64,000 bases of DNA from CAZKNF01 sp964554105 (GTDB taxonomy: Bacteria; Bacteroidota; Rhodothermia; Rhodothermales; VXPQ01): assembly GCA_964554105.1 (NCBI GenBank), contig CAZKNF010000003.1, positions 53,059 to 117,058 on the forward strand, written 5' to 3'. How positions within the stretch are numbered: the stretch's first letter is position 1; each line of letters starts with the position of its first letter. Positions 35,601 through 45,218 of the stretch are shown piece by piece. The translations under genes were made by a program, and so were the position numbers. The notes below the pieces were generated by a model that saw only the letters and a list, made by a program, of their open reading frames with translations, did not search any database and was not told the origin of the DNA.

Positions 35601-36538
35601 GGTTCAGGCGCGAACCGTATGCTGCACAGCATCGAATCACTGGAACGGCGGCTACGCGTCGGGAAGCGTACAATTTTCACTACCGCGGACATTTTGTCGG
35701 GCTAGCCGGAGCGTGGGACGGTTATGTAGAATCCGACGCCCTCGCGGATCGAAGCTTTCGAAACTTCTACGGTTTCGGAAATGAGACGGACGTTGAGGAT
35801 CGCGATTTCTACCGCGCCCAGATAGGGGGTATATTTATCCATCCAAGCATCTACAAGGAGATGCCACTGTTCACTTCTGTGCGGCTGGGACCAACCTTCG
35901 ACTTTACACGCGTAGAGGAGCCAACTATTGGTGACTTCGAGACGAGATTTACGCCCGAGGATTTCCAGGACAAATACTATGCAGGTACGCGTGCCGAATT
36001 CAACGTCGACGGCACCGACACGCTCGCGGCAACCGAGCACGGGCTGCGGTGGCTGAACTCGATCAGTGCAAATGTGGGAATTCGAAACACGAGCAACATT
36101 TTCGTCCGCCTGGGATCGGACATAAGTTATTTCTATACCTTCTACAACCCCGTCCGCATGACTCTTGGCTTCCGGATTGGCGGAGCGACGAACATTGGAG
36201 ATTTTGAGTTTTACCAGGCAAACACGCTCGGAGGCCGAAGTAATCTTCGTGGTTACCGAAAGACGCGATTTTCAGGCCACAGTGTCGCCTACAGCAACAT
36301 CGACGTGCGAGTTCAACTTTCAGATTTTAACATATACATCATGAGGGGCATTGCCGGTGTACTCGGGTTCTTCGACAACGGGCGCGTGTGGGCGGGTGAC
36401 GAGAATTCCAGCGTGTGGCACCAGGGTTACGGCGGAGGGGTTTGGATCGCTCCGTTCAATAAACTCGCTATAACTGCCACTGTCGGTTTCTCTCCGGATG
36501 ACACACTTTTCGATCTGTCACTACGTTTCCAGTTCTGA
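32657..36538 (+). CDS. lipoprotein joining metallophosphoesterase, kinase-like region and BamA-like barrel
   Basis: The ATG at 32657 gives 1293 residues with a lipoprotein signal (ILAAFFLSAC, Cys25); an upstream ATG at 32576 hides it. Residues about 50-350 are a calcineurin-type metallophosphoesterase: FLIGDGG, FLGDNIYPSG, VPGNHDWGGG, VVAHHPIFTNGEHGG and YAAGHDHSLQYF. After an Asp/Thr-rich linker, a central region (about 480-860) carries a glycine-rich GGGLQTVSLHL, YVLRSIDKDP, then FIGDWDRHADQW (Asp670, Asp672, His674) and VPRDRDFAFF (Asp697, Asp699), close to the catalytic and metal loops of HipA/FAM20-type kinases. From about 890 the chain is a surface-antigen (BamA-like) barrel ending LSLRFQF, with a terminal Phe. 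It starts 225 bases from the divergent HD-PycTM gene. Confidence 0.85.
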   Translation: MPLSRSGAKKSLLGWILAAFFLSACGTSSLFQSPSHVADPSDLLPDSTLEYTVFLIGDGGAPSRDTAEVNFMLLDQALAEAGERSAVVFLGDNIYPSGLPPEGTEQRADAERRINEQLNILEDYEGRIVFVPGNHDWGGGGLGGDRLALNRQERYIESELNRGNTFIPDRGFPGPVEVELTDDIALIAIDTQWWLEDQKTYGNTGTYQLESEGEFLLELDGALWRQADKHRVVVAHHPIFTNGEHGGYFRDLRSVFTGEAFTRRYLGTPQDLSNLKYRQLRDGLLAVFEQHRDLVYAAGHDHSLQYFHHEDQHYVVSGSGSKLGYVRDGQGSLFTAERKGFAVLRYHTDGSIWLAFYSPRLTGGGELLYVHRIREANAPLEAFRPSVDAPEIDTESEAIDTLTAPIDSLTVDRPADPLTTDRHVEVDGGTEEVHSDEQEIDVSDDKTPATTPIPFQTPYRFVSQGSATVAANPEYGSGSLRNFFLGEHYRGVWRRPVQAPIIDLSETAGGLTPVRRGGGLQTVSLHLLGEDGDQYVLRSIDKDPTATIPEYLLETIAQDVVQDQITAMHPYAAFTLPTLARAAGIFHTHPTLVYIPDDERLGFYRPIFANTLALFETRADEDQSDEARFGNAENVIGTTKLFENILEDNDEYVDEWSFGRARLFDMFIGDWDRHADQWRWAEEDVTPGKIFRPVPRDRDFAFFRFDGLLPRLVKLSGNLQFRRLTNFEDAYDDILGLNYNGALLDRRFTSKLSERDWLELADSLQESLTDAVIQEAVTEFPAEIYAYHGEEIAETLMKRRDRLKEAASKYYRVLSRNVEVVGSNKHERFEVTRLDDERTLVVVYKTKIEGDIDRELYRRVLLTSETKEVRLYGLGGRDYFSVSGEVDNGIRIRAVGGADEDTFVDSSRVAGGSDHTIFHDTIEGNEWLVGPETAVVRSDEPRNNQYELSRFELDQYAPLLHFSSNTDDGLLLGGGVKITTAGFRREPYAAQHRITGTAATRREAYNFHYRGHFVGLAGAWDGYVESDALADRSFRNFYGFGNETDVEDRDFYRAQIGGIFIHPSIYKEMPLFTSVRLGPTFDFTRVEEPTIGDFETRFTPEDFQDKYYAGTRAEFNVDGTDTLAATEHGLRWLNSISANVGIRNTSNIFVRLGSDISYFYTFYNPVRMTLGFRIGGATNIGDFEFYQANTLGGRSNLRGYRKTRFSGHSVAYSNIDVRVQLSDFNIYIMRGIAGVLGFFDNGRVWAGDENSSVWHQGYGGGVWIAPFNKLAITATVGFSPDDTLFDLSLRFQF

Positions 36539-36655
36539 ATCGCCCGTCCTCGTGCGCTATTTCTTGAGCTACTAATGCTGGGCCGCCCACACAAGTTGGT
36601 CGTCCAACGTTCATCTCCCAGCTCGGCGGGATTACGTCGCATATCGACGCATCAT

Positions 36656-39007
36656 ATGGCTCAGTTGCCGTTTCCGGTAACGTTGAGTCTGGATCCACTG
36701 GTGCAGTTCTGGGAGCGACAAACACCATCATACCTGTCTCCACAGGTAGAGGCAATTCACACTTACCTTGACGAACACAACGAATTGCGAGGCGCTCTCG
36801 CGGATTCCAGCGTACTCGCGTCGCATAGTGAGTTTCTCGAGATGCTGATGCTGCCGGTGTTCCCATCTGCTTTTGCTGAATGGGAGACTGCCGCCGCGCT
36901 CGTCCCATTTGAATACAGGTCTATTTACTCGACGCCGGAGTTCAAGCGTCTGTTCACTCAGGAGACAGGTACGCTCAGCGGCCACGTAAATCTTGATCTT
37001 CGGACGTTTACGTACGGGAAACTGCTGTCGGCCTATCTACATATCTTCCGATCAATATATAAGATCGACGTCCCTTTCGAATACCCGGTCATATTCACGA
37101 CGCGGGATCCGTCCACCGGTCTCGATAGGCACTTCAAAATTCGCTCAGATCTTCGATTCGTGCAGATCCGAGCTAGAGAGGACGTTCCCCACATAAGCGA
37201 TCAGACGCGACGGCGGCTTCTCTCGAATTTTACTGATTTATCGGAATGGATCGACCTGATTCCACCGCACGGCTTTGAATTTTACGGCTTCAGTCTTCTG
37301 CGGGCCTATGATGTGACGGACGAGCAGGTCATCGGCTTACTTGAACGAGATCTCATCGCAGAGGAGAGTCTTGTCGGGCGCACGAGGTTGCCTGACGTTG
37401 AAGACCATGTCCGCACGCTGCTCGCGATGCCGGAGGTCGAACTTGGATTGTCGACCATAGACGGCGACGACTTCTATCTATTGACCGAGCCATCTCAGCC
37501 GCTCGCCGACACCTTTTTTGCGCGATCGACTCGTCACGATATGTCGGCTCTGAAGGGGTCGGCTTTCGAGCGTGCGCTCGAACGGCGGACGCTACAAACG
37601 GTCGAGGATCTCGACGCCGTTGACGACCGCTCTCCTATCGAGGATGAGCTATACCGGTGGGGGGTACGGTGCTTGATCGCCGCTCCCCTGTACCTTCGAG
37701 CGGATCGGATCGGCGTGCTTTACCTCTGGTCACCTGAACCCCACGCGCTCAATGCACTGAATGTGATGAAGTTAGTGGAGGTCCTGCCCATTTTTTCGGC
37801 TGCGGTAAAGCGTGTACGCGACGAAATGCGGAACCGCGTTCAGAACGTTATTATGGGAAGGTATACGGCGATTCATCCATCCGTCGAATGGCGATTCCGG
37901 CAGGCGGCGATGAACATCATTCAGCGTCAGGAGCAAGGTGGTTCCCCAGACGTCGAGCCAATCGTATTCGAAAACGTGTATCCCCTTTATGCGGCGACGG
38001 ATATCCGCAGCTCGTCAGAGCATCGCAATGAAGCCGTGCAAAGAGATCTGCTCGAACATCTAGATCTCGCAGCAGAGCTTCTAACGGCTGCCAGAGATGA
38101 GCGACCACTCGCTATCTTCTACCATCTACTTGCTAGGATCGAACGGTACAAGAAATCCTTACGCGGCAGTCTGACCAGCGGGAGCGAGGTCGCCGCTCGC
38201 GAATTCCTGCAAACCGATCTTGAACCGATTCTTCTAAGCCTGCGTGATCTGAGTGCGCAACTGAAAGAGTATGTGGACCGCTATCAGAAGGCGGCAGACC
38301 TGACCGAAGGCACGCTCTACCGGCGCACTCGAGCCTATGAACAGAGCGTTTCCACCCTGAACGACGTGATTTCGGAGCATCTGGATGCCGAGCAGACGAA
38401 AATCCAGAAGGCCATACCGCACTATTTCGAGAAGCGGCAGACCGATGGTGTGGACTTCAGCATTTATGTTGGTGCCTCACTCCGTGCCGAAGGCGAATTC
38501 AATCCGGCCGATGTACGTGCTCTCCGACTATGGCATCTAGCAGTCATGTGCGGCATCGCGGCGAAGGTGCAGCGGCTGAAACCGCAGCTAGACGTTGCTC
38601 TCGACGCCACCCAGCTCATGATCGTCCAGAACGCGCCTATAAATATTCGATACCGTTTCGACGAAACACGGTTTGACGTCGATGGGCCACATCACGTGCG
38701 CTTCGAGATCATGAAGCACCGGGTCGAGAAAGCGGAGGTCAAAGGATCGAGGGAGCGTCTCACACAGCCCGGCCGAATCGCCATAGTGTACTCCCAGGAG
38801 CGCGAAGCCTCGGAATACCTCGGCTACGTCGCGTATCTCCAAAAAAAGGGACTCGTGGGTCCAGACGTGGAGAACGTTGAACTGGAAGACCTCCAGGGGA
38901 TGATCGGCCTCCGGGCGCTACGTGTGCCGGTGGGCGTCGAGTCGCCCGATCAACTACCAGAGATCGATCCCGAAGAACTATACGAGGCGGTAGAAGACGT
39001 GATCTAG
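36656..39007 (+). CDS. GAF-domain protein of a Bacteroidota-type family
   Basis: A soluble 783-residue protein from the ATG at 36656 (MAQLPFPVTLSLDPLVQFW); an earlier ATG at 36575 would add 27 residues without family support. The GAF-like region is around residues 300-420 (YRWGVRCLIAAPLYLRADRI, IGVLYLWSPEPHALNALN). The segment FENVYPLYAATDIRSSSEHR followed by a helical stretch is a hallmark of a family of GAF proteins that I associate with Bacteroidota, usually annotated as cytoplasmic sensors without kinase domains. The C-terminal 200 residues form a separate domain containing FEIMKHRVEKAEVKGSRERL. The gene lies 117 bases after the barrel lipoprotein and may be in the same transcript. No output enzyme domain is seen. 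Confidence 0.78.
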   Translation: MAQLPFPVTLSLDPLVQFWERQTPSYLSPQVEAIHTYLDEHNELRGALADSSVLASHSEFLEMLMLPVFPSAFAEWETAAALVPFEYRSIYSTPEFKRLFTQETGTLSGHVNLDLRTFTYGKLLSAYLHIFRSIYKIDVPFEYPVIFTTRDPSTGLDRHFKIRSDLRFVQIRAREDVPHISDQTRRRLLSNFTDLSEWIDLIPPHGFEFYGFSLLRAYDVTDEQVIGLLERDLIAEESLVGRTRLPDVEDHVRTLLAMPEVELGLSTIDGDDFYLLTEPSQPLADTFFARSTRHDMSALKGSAFERALERRTLQTVEDLDAVDDRSPIEDELYRWGVRCLIAAPLYLRADRIGVLYLWSPEPHALNALNVMKLVEVLPIFSAAVKRVRDEMRNRVQNVIMGRYTAIHPSVEWRFRQAAMNIIQRQEQGGSPDVEPIVFENVYPLYAATDIRSSSEHRNEAVQRDLLEHLDLAAELLTAARDERPLAIFYHLLARIERYKKSLRGSLTSGSEVAAREFLQTDLEPILLSLRDLSAQLKEYVDRYQKAADLTEGTLYRRTRAYEQSVSTLNDVISEHLDAEQTKIQKAIPHYFEKRQTDGVDFSIYVGASLRAEGEFNPADVRALRLWHLAVMCGIAAKVQRLKPQLDVALDATQLMIVQNAPINIRYRFDETRFDVDGPHHVRFEIMKHRVEKAEVKGSRERLTQPGRIAIVYSQEREASEYLGYVAYLQKKGLVGPDVENVELEDLQGMIGLRALRVPVGVESPDQLPEIDPEELYEAVEDVI

Positions 39008-39047
39008 TAAGATCCACCGTCGCCGGATGCCCGTCGTACGAGTCGCC

Positions 39048-40103
<1,056 letters not shown>

Positions 40104-40251
40104 GATGTGTCTGTACTTGAAACATGAAGAATAGTGATGACAGGCCGTCGTGCCGTTAATGTACGTGATCGATATGTCAGCCGTGCGTCACACCTGCATG
40201 AGTATGTGAGGCATGCCGCTCGATTAGGGTCCAACGACAACCGTATCCAAG

Positions 40252-40266
40252 ACACCGCACGTTCGC
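40252..40266 (-). promoter_or_regulatory. possible SOS-box-like element upstream of recA
   Basis: On the minus strand this reads GCGAACGTGCGGTGT, near the Gram-positive-style consensus CGAAC-4-GTTC with mismatches in the second half. It lies about 150 bases before the recA start, with TATAGAAT just upstream on the same strand, which could be a -10 element. No LexA gene is in the window and the operator of this lineage is not known to me, so this is a weak suggestion. Confidence 0.2.
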
Positions 40267-40336
40267 ATTCTATAACCTCCCGCTCAATTTTTTTCTCGCA
40301 ATGCCCCGTCGCGGTCGTGTCGCGGTCGGCGCCCGA

Positions 40337-41596
40337 TTACCCGGCACTTTTCGCGATGCGCTGGCGCATGAAATCAAGCAGGGCCGTCGTTGTCAACTCC
40401 TTGTTCAGTATCCTATCCTTTACAAGATGAAGCAGGACGGCATCGGTGCCCTCATCATCTGCGAGTGCGATCCAAACGCTGCCTACCGGTTTTTCAGGCG
40501 TTCCCCCGGAAGGACCCGCAATTCCTGTGGTGGATAAGCCGATATCAGTCCCTATCCGCTTGCGTATTCCTTCCGCCATCTGCTTGGCCACGGCTTCGCT
40601 CACGGCTCCCTCCTTCGCTAGAATGGCGGCGTCAACCCCTAGGAACTCCGTTTTCACTCGATTGGAATATGCGACGACTCCACCCATCACGTAGCCAGAC
40701 GCTCCCGACACGTTCGTGAGTTGATGGCACACGTGTCCCCCGGTGCAGCTCTCTGCGACGGCCACCGTGAGTCCCCGTGCTCGCAGGATGCTTCCAACGA
40801 TGTTCTCAAGCGTTTCCTCATCGACACCGTATATATACGACCGGAGCTGCGAACGAAGGCGGTCTTCGAGACGATCGAGCATATTTTCGACTTCAGAGGT
40901 CGATTGGCCGAACGCCGACATTCGCAGCCGAACGCCCGACGAATCGGGAAGATACGCCAGGCGAAGGGACGCACTGAGTATATCCGAAAGGTCACCGATA
41001 CGCTCCTGAAGTGTCGATTCCCCGATGCCGGCTGTGCGCAGCGTACGGTGGCGAATGGTTCGCAAGTCCTTCCGAGCATTCAGTCGCGGCTGCACCTCCT
41101 TCTGAAAAAGTCCTTTCATTTCGTGCGGCACGCCCGGAAGCGCGGCAATAAGTCGATTCCGACCCTCGATTGTAGCGGTGCGCAAGAGTCCCGGCGCTGT
41201 ACCCGCCGGATTCGGCAAGACCTCGAAACCATCCGGCACCATGGCCTGCATGCGATTGCTCGCCGGCATATAGCGGCCACGCCCTTGAAATCGACGGCGA
41301 ATATCTTCGAAGACGGCAGGGTCGAGCCGAAGTTCGGCGCCGAAGTACTCGGACAGCACGTTTCTTGTGATGTCGTCGTGCGTCGGGCCGAGGCCGCCCG
41401 TTAGAATGAGCAGATCGCTGTCGCGAACGGAGCGATCCAGCTCACGGTGTAGTTCATCCGGGTCGTCGCCGACAGCCACGATCCGCGCGAGATCGATACC
41501 GGAATGGCTGAGTTGTTCTCCGAGCCACGCCGCATTGGTATTGATAATCTGGCCAATGAGGAGTTCATCCCCGATCGTGAGAATGACAGCTCTCAT
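40337..41596 (-). CDS. cinA: CinA family protein (nicotinamide-nucleotide amidase)
   Basis: A 419-residue protein with an N-terminal molybdopterin-binding-like (COG1058) domain starting MRAVILTIGDELLIGQIINT and a C-terminal PncC domain containing VAVAESCTGGHVCHQLTNVSG and STTGIAGPSGGTPEKPVGS. The PncC part deamidates nicotinamide mononucleotide, feeding pyridine nucleotide recycling; the N-terminal domain acts on ADP-ribose-type compounds in studied members. The ATG at 41596 overlaps the pyrE stop by four bases, which fixes the start; a longer frame to 41638 runs inside pyrE. Coupled translation with pyrE and the nearby recA echo the cinA-recA association known in other bacteria. Confidence 0.95.
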   Translation of the reverse strand: MRAVILTIGDELLIGQIINTNAAWLGEQLSHSGIDLARIVAVGDDPDELHRELDRSVRDSDLLILTGGLGPTHDDITRNVLSEYFGAELRLDPAVFEDIRRRFQGRGRYMPASNRMQAMVPDGFEVLPNPAGTAPGLLRTATIEGRNRLIAALPGVPHEMKGLFQKEVQPRLNARKDLRTIRHRTLRTAGIGESTLQERIGDLSDILSASLRLAYLPDSSGVRLRMSAFGQSTSEVENMLDRLEDRLRSQLRSYIYGVDEETLENIVGSILRARGLTVAVAESCTGGHVCHQLTNVSGASGYVMGGVVAYSNRVKTEFLGVDAAILAKEGAVSEAVAKQMAEGIRKRIGTDIGLSTTGIAGPSGGTPEKPVGSVWIALADDEGTDAVLLHLVKDRILNKELTTTALLDFMRQRIAKSAG

Positions 41597-42258
41597 TCGC
41601 GGTCCGCCTCCGCTTCGCGATCGTTGCTCCAACGCCACGGATCCTTTCGCCAGCCAATGACGGAAGCAGCGTCGTCCTTGTCGAGCTTTCCGCTTGATCT
41701 CGCGGCATCCAGAAGATGTTCGACATTGGTTAGCGTATAGAGCGGCACGTCTGCGGCCGCGAACGCTTGCTCCGCTTTCAGGAGCTCATAGGAAAAGATG
41801 GCGAGCACGGCGAGAACCTCCGCACCTGCGGATCGCAGGGCGCCCACCACACTAATGGACGACGCGCCAGTAGAGACGAGATCCTCCACAACGACGACAC
41901 CATCACCATCTTTCATCCTTCCCTCGATGCGGGACTCTTTTCCATGCCCCTTAGCTTGAGAGCGCACGTAAACCATAGGCAGACCTAGGGCGTCTGCGAG
42001 CCATGCGGCATGTGGAATCCCCCCTGTTGCCGTACCTGCCACCAAATCCGGCTGAAGATCGGCACTTCGGATACGGTCGATAAACGCGTCACGAATGCGC
42101 CTCCGCACGTCGGGAAATCCCATCGTCATCCGATTGTCGCAGTAGATCGGCGACAGCAGTCCAGAAGACCACGTAAACGGCGCGGAGGGTGAAAAGGTGA
42201 CGGCACCAATACTGAGAAGATCGTTGGCGATGCGACGTTCCGCCGATACGTCGGTCAT
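41593..42258 (-). CDS. pyrE: orotate phosphoribosyltransferase
   Basis: Transfers phosphoribosyl from PRPP to orotate to form OMP in pyrimidine synthesis. The 221-residue protein has the PRPP loop DGVVVVEDLVSTGASSISVV and the usual N-terminal SGLLSPIYCDNR, where substrate contacts lie; the catalytic loop region is YVRSQAKGHGKESRIEG. A start ATG at 42258 (MTDVSAERR) is eight bases downstream of the pgsA stop. It forms a tight three-gene run pgsA-pyrE-cinA. The last 20 or so residues are a charged extension. Confidence 0.96.
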   Translation of the reverse strand: MTDVSAERRIANDLLSIGAVTFSPSAPFTWSSGLLSPIYCDNRMTMGFPDVRRRIRDAFIDRIRSADLQPDLVAGTATGGIPHAAWLADALGLPMVYVRSQAKGHGKESRIEGRMKDGDGVVVVEDLVSTGASSISVVGALRSAGAEVLAVLAIFSYELLKAEQAFAAADVPLYTLTNVEHLLDAARSSGKLDKDDAASVIGWRKDPWRWSNDREAEADRE

Positions 42259-42265
42259 ACGGATG

Positions 42266-42847
42266 TCAATTTACCGGTGATTGATATTCCTGTCGGACCA
42301 GGTAAATGATGCCTGTGATCACGGTAAAGGCGACGACGAACAGCAGCACCAGAAAGGGTCCGGGACCGTTTAGGACCGTGGAAAGGACTCGACCCGTTTC
42401 TCCAGGAAGTCGTGCTCCAATCATCAAGCCCAGGAGCGCGATGAGAAATCCGAGCTGAACTCCGGTTTTGGCCTTTGCAATCGGGAGCGTTCGCAGAGTT
42501 CGTCCCTTCGACTCGTTCCACGAGCGCATGATTGTTACGACTGCATCGCGCAGGGCAATGAGGGCGACCGCCCACCAAGGCACGATGTGAGGAACCAGAA
42601 TAGCGAGCACGACGAACGTTCCGAGTACGAGTACCTTATCGGCAAGCGGATCCAGGAATTGTCCGAGTCGCGATCCGACCTCGAAAGAACGTGCGATCTT
42701 GCCGTCGAGATAATCGGAGATCGCACCAAAGATAAGAAGCACCAGCGCACCTATAATCCCGAAAAACGTATTGGAGATCAGCAGAACCAGCATTACTGGC
42801 GTCAGCACGATCCTGGCAATAGTAAGTGCGTTCGGAACGTGCTTCAT
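42266..42847 (-). CDS. pgsA: CDP-diacylglycerol-glycerol-3-phosphate 3-phosphatidyltransferase
   Basis: Inner-membrane CDP-alcohol phosphatidyltransferase that makes phosphatidylglycerol phosphate from CDP-diacylglycerol. The signature D-G-x2-A-R-x8-G-x3-D-x3-D is complete in DGKIARSFEVGSRLGQFLD followed by PLADK. The ATG at 42847 (MKHVPNALTIARIVL) gives 193 residues, the normal length; the longer frame to 42961 adds a stretch without family similarity. About five or six membrane helices are visible. It starts the pgsA-pyrE-cinA run and is divergent from dnaK. Confidence 0.93.
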   Translation of the reverse strand: MKHVPNALTIARIVLTPVMLVLLISNTFFGIIGALVLLIFGAISDYLDGKIARSFEVGSRLGQFLDPLADKVLVLGTFVVLAILVPHIVPWWAVALIALRDAVVTIMRSWNESKGRTLRTLPIAKAKTGVQLGFLIALLGLMIGARLPGETGRVLSTVLNGPGPFLVLLFVVAFTVITGIIYLVRQEYQSPVN

Positions 42848-43217
42848 AAAAGTGGATTTGGGAAACGTGGACCAAATATAGGAATTACGGCGGACGGGAT
42901 CATATGAGCCCCAGCCCTTCACTCGAACCAAAACGAAGAAGTCTGTGACAGCGCCCGACAATTCTGCAGGGCCTCAAGTCCGTTGCACGGATCGACCGTC
43001 CGGCTTTCTCAGGGCAGCCCTGCGATAACCTGTCAATGTGGCGGAGGTCGCAAACCGGCATTGTTATTGACTTGCCCTATAACCGGTTCAGGTTGCGAGA
43101 AATTGACAGACACGATCGACACCGCGAATCGGTAATGTCGGCCTGCATTATGTTCGGTTAACCGTCCGCGGCGTCGCAACAAAGCTAAGATCATCTAGAA
43201 AATAAATCGACGAAGCA
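42848..43217. other. intergenic region between divergent pgsA and dnaK
   Basis: About 370 bases with no convincing gene. It must hold the dnaK promoter and the pgsA promoter. I looked for a CIRCE operator (TTAGCACTC-9-GAGTGCTAA) and found none, so HrcA control of dnaK is not supported by this sequence. A heat-shock sigma-32-type promoter could not be assigned with confidence either; CTTGCCCTATAACC at about 43074 is the only partly similar stretch. Confidence 0.45.
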
Positions 43218-45134
43218 ATGGGTAAGATTATTGGAATTGACCTCGGCACGACGAACTCCGTGGTAGCCGTAATGGAAGGCGGCGAACCGGTCGTCATCGC
43301 CAACGCCGAAGGGGCTCGCACGACTCCTTCTGTCGTTGCCTACAAGAAGGACGGCGAACGGCTCGTAGGCGCTCCGGCAAAGCGACAGGCGATTACGAAT
43401 CCGAGCAATACAATCGCTTCTATCAAGCGGTTTATGGGCCGTCAATATGACGAGGTCGAGAGCGAAATTAAGACAATACCCTACGAGGTGGCTCAAGGCG
43501 ACGGCGGCACAGCCCGGGTAAAGGTGAACGACCGCGTGTACACGCCGCAGGAGATCTCGGCAATGATTCTCCAGAAGTTGAAGCAGACCGCCGAGGATTA
43601 TCTCGGTGAGAAAGTCACTGAGGCGGTCGTCACGGTTCCGGCCTACTTCAATGATTCGCAACGAAAGGCGACAAAGGAGGCGGGTGAAATTGCCGGACTT
43701 AACGTCCGACGCATTATCAACGAACCTACTGCTGCTGCGCTGGCTTACGGTCTTGATAAGAAAAATCAAGATCAGACGATTGCCGTGTACGACCTTGGCG
43801 GCGGTACGTATGATATTTCCATTCTCGAGCTTGGTGAAGGTGTTTTCGAAGTTAAGTCGACGTACGGGGATACGCACCTCGGTGGTGACGATTTCGACCA
43901 GCGGGTGATCGATCATATTGCCGATGAGTTTGAGAAGCAAGAAGGCATCGATCTTCGAAAGGACAAAATGGCCCTTCAGCGCCTGAAGGAAGCTTCAGAA
44001 AAAGCGAAAATCGAGCTGTCGAGCCAGACGCAGACCAACATCAATCTACCGTTCATTACAGCGACTCAGGACGGTCCGAAGCACCTTTCGATGGATCTGA
44101 CCCGGTCGAAATTCGAACAGCTGATTGACGATCTCGTCGAGCGCACGATTCCGCCCATGGAAAAGGCGATGCAGGACGCGGGCCTCTCCAAGGATCAGAT
44201 CGCCGAGGTTATTCTCGTCGGTGGTTCGACCCGGGTGCCGGTCGTGCAGCGTTCCGTCGAGCAGTTCTTCGGGAAGAAGCCGAACAAGTCGGTAAATCCC
44301 GACGAGGTGGTTGCTATTGGCGCAGCCGTACAGGGCGGCGTTCTGTCCGGCGACGTGACCGATGTCCTTCTTCTCGACGTGACTCCGCTAAATCTCGGAA
44401 TCGAGACGCTGGGAGGCGTAACGACTACGCTCATTCCTGCCAACACAACGATTCCAACCAAGAAGAGCGAAATCTTCTCGACCGCGACCGATCAGCAGAC
44501 GTCCGTCGAGATCCACGTACTTCAGGGGGATCGTGAGATGGCGATCGACAACCGAACGATCGGCCGTTTTCACCTGGATGGACTTCCGCCCGCGCCACGC
44601 GGCCTGCCGCAGATCGAGGTCACGTTTGACATCGATGCAAACGGCATCTTGAGCGTATCGGCCAAGGACAAGGCCACCGGCAAGGAACAGAACATCCGAA
44701 TCGAGGCTTCGAGCGGACTCTCCGAACAGGAGATCGAAAAGATGAGGCAGGACGCAAAGGCCCATTCGGAGGAGGACAAAAAGAAGCGGGAGCAGGTCGA
44801 GAAAAGAAATCAGGCCGACACCCTCGTGTACTCCACCGAAAAGAATCTGAACGAGTATGGAGAGAAGATTCCTGCCGACAAAAGAGCGAAGATCGAGGCA
44901 GCTATCGAGCGTCTCAAGGAAGCCCAGAAGGGCGATAGTCTTTCAGAGCTCGATTCGGCGCTCGATCAGCTGAATGGGGCCTGGAATGAAGCGAGCCAGG
45001 ATCTGTACAAAGCTCAGCAGGAAGCAGCTGAAGCGGGAGATCAAGAGGCCCCTGGCGACGGGGAGGCCGCTGGCGACGACGAAGACGTGAAGGACGTCGA
45101 CTATGAAGTCGTTGACGAAGAGGAGGAGAAGTAG
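43218..45134 (+). CDS. dnaK: molecular chaperone DnaK (Hsp70)
   Basis: ATP-dependent protein-folding chaperone of 638 residues. The ATPase domain opens GKIIGIDLGTTNSVVAVMEG, with phosphate loop IAVYDLGGGTYDISILELG and VILVGGSTRVPVVQRSVEQF; the substrate-binding domain contains LLDVTPLNLGIETLGGV. The acidic C-terminal tail ends DYEVVDEEEEK. It stands alone: grpE, dnaJ and hrcA are not adjacent, so this is a solitary dnaK. A likely terminator lies 85 bases after the stop. The neighbour on the other side of the terminator, a TatD-type nuclease, converges with it. Confidence 0.98.
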   Translation: MGKIIGIDLGTTNSVVAVMEGGEPVVIANAEGARTTPSVVAYKKDGERLVGAPAKRQAITNPSNTIASIKRFMGRQYDEVESEIKTIPYEVAQGDGGTARVKVNDRVYTPQEISAMILQKLKQTAEDYLGEKVTEAVVTVPAYFNDSQRKATKEAGEIAGLNVRRIINEPTAAALAYGLDKKNQDQTIAVYDLGGGTYDISILELGEGVFEVKSTYGDTHLGGDDFDQRVIDHIADEFEKQEGIDLRKDKMALQRLKEASEKAKIELSSQTQTNINLPFITATQDGPKHLSMDLTRSKFEQLIDDLVERTIPPMEKAMQDAGLSKDQIAEVILVGGSTRVPVVQRSVEQFFGKKPNKSVNPDEVVAIGAAVQGGVLSGDVTDVLLLDVTPLNLGIETLGGVTTTLIPANTTIPTKKSEIFSTATDQQTSVEIHVLQGDREMAIDNRTIGRFHLDGLPPAPRGLPQIEVTFDIDANGILSVSAKDKATGKEQNIRIEASSGLSEQEIEKMRQDAKAHSEEDKKKREQVEKRNQADTLVYSTEKNLNEYGEKIPADKRAKIEAAIERLKEAQKGDSLSELDSALDQLNGAWNEASQDLYKAQQEAAEAGDQEAPGDGEAAGDDEDVKDVDYEVVDEEEEK

Positions 45135-45218
45135 CAGCGCGGCTCGGATTCTCCCCGAGCATAGAATCAGTCGCAAGCGCGGTTACACCTTGCGGTCCGA
45201 TACACCGTACCGACGGAG

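Noticed and set aside
42962..43217. CIRCE operator in front of dnaK
   Set aside because: I searched this stretch for the TTAGCACTC/GAGTGCTAA inverted repeat and found no match.
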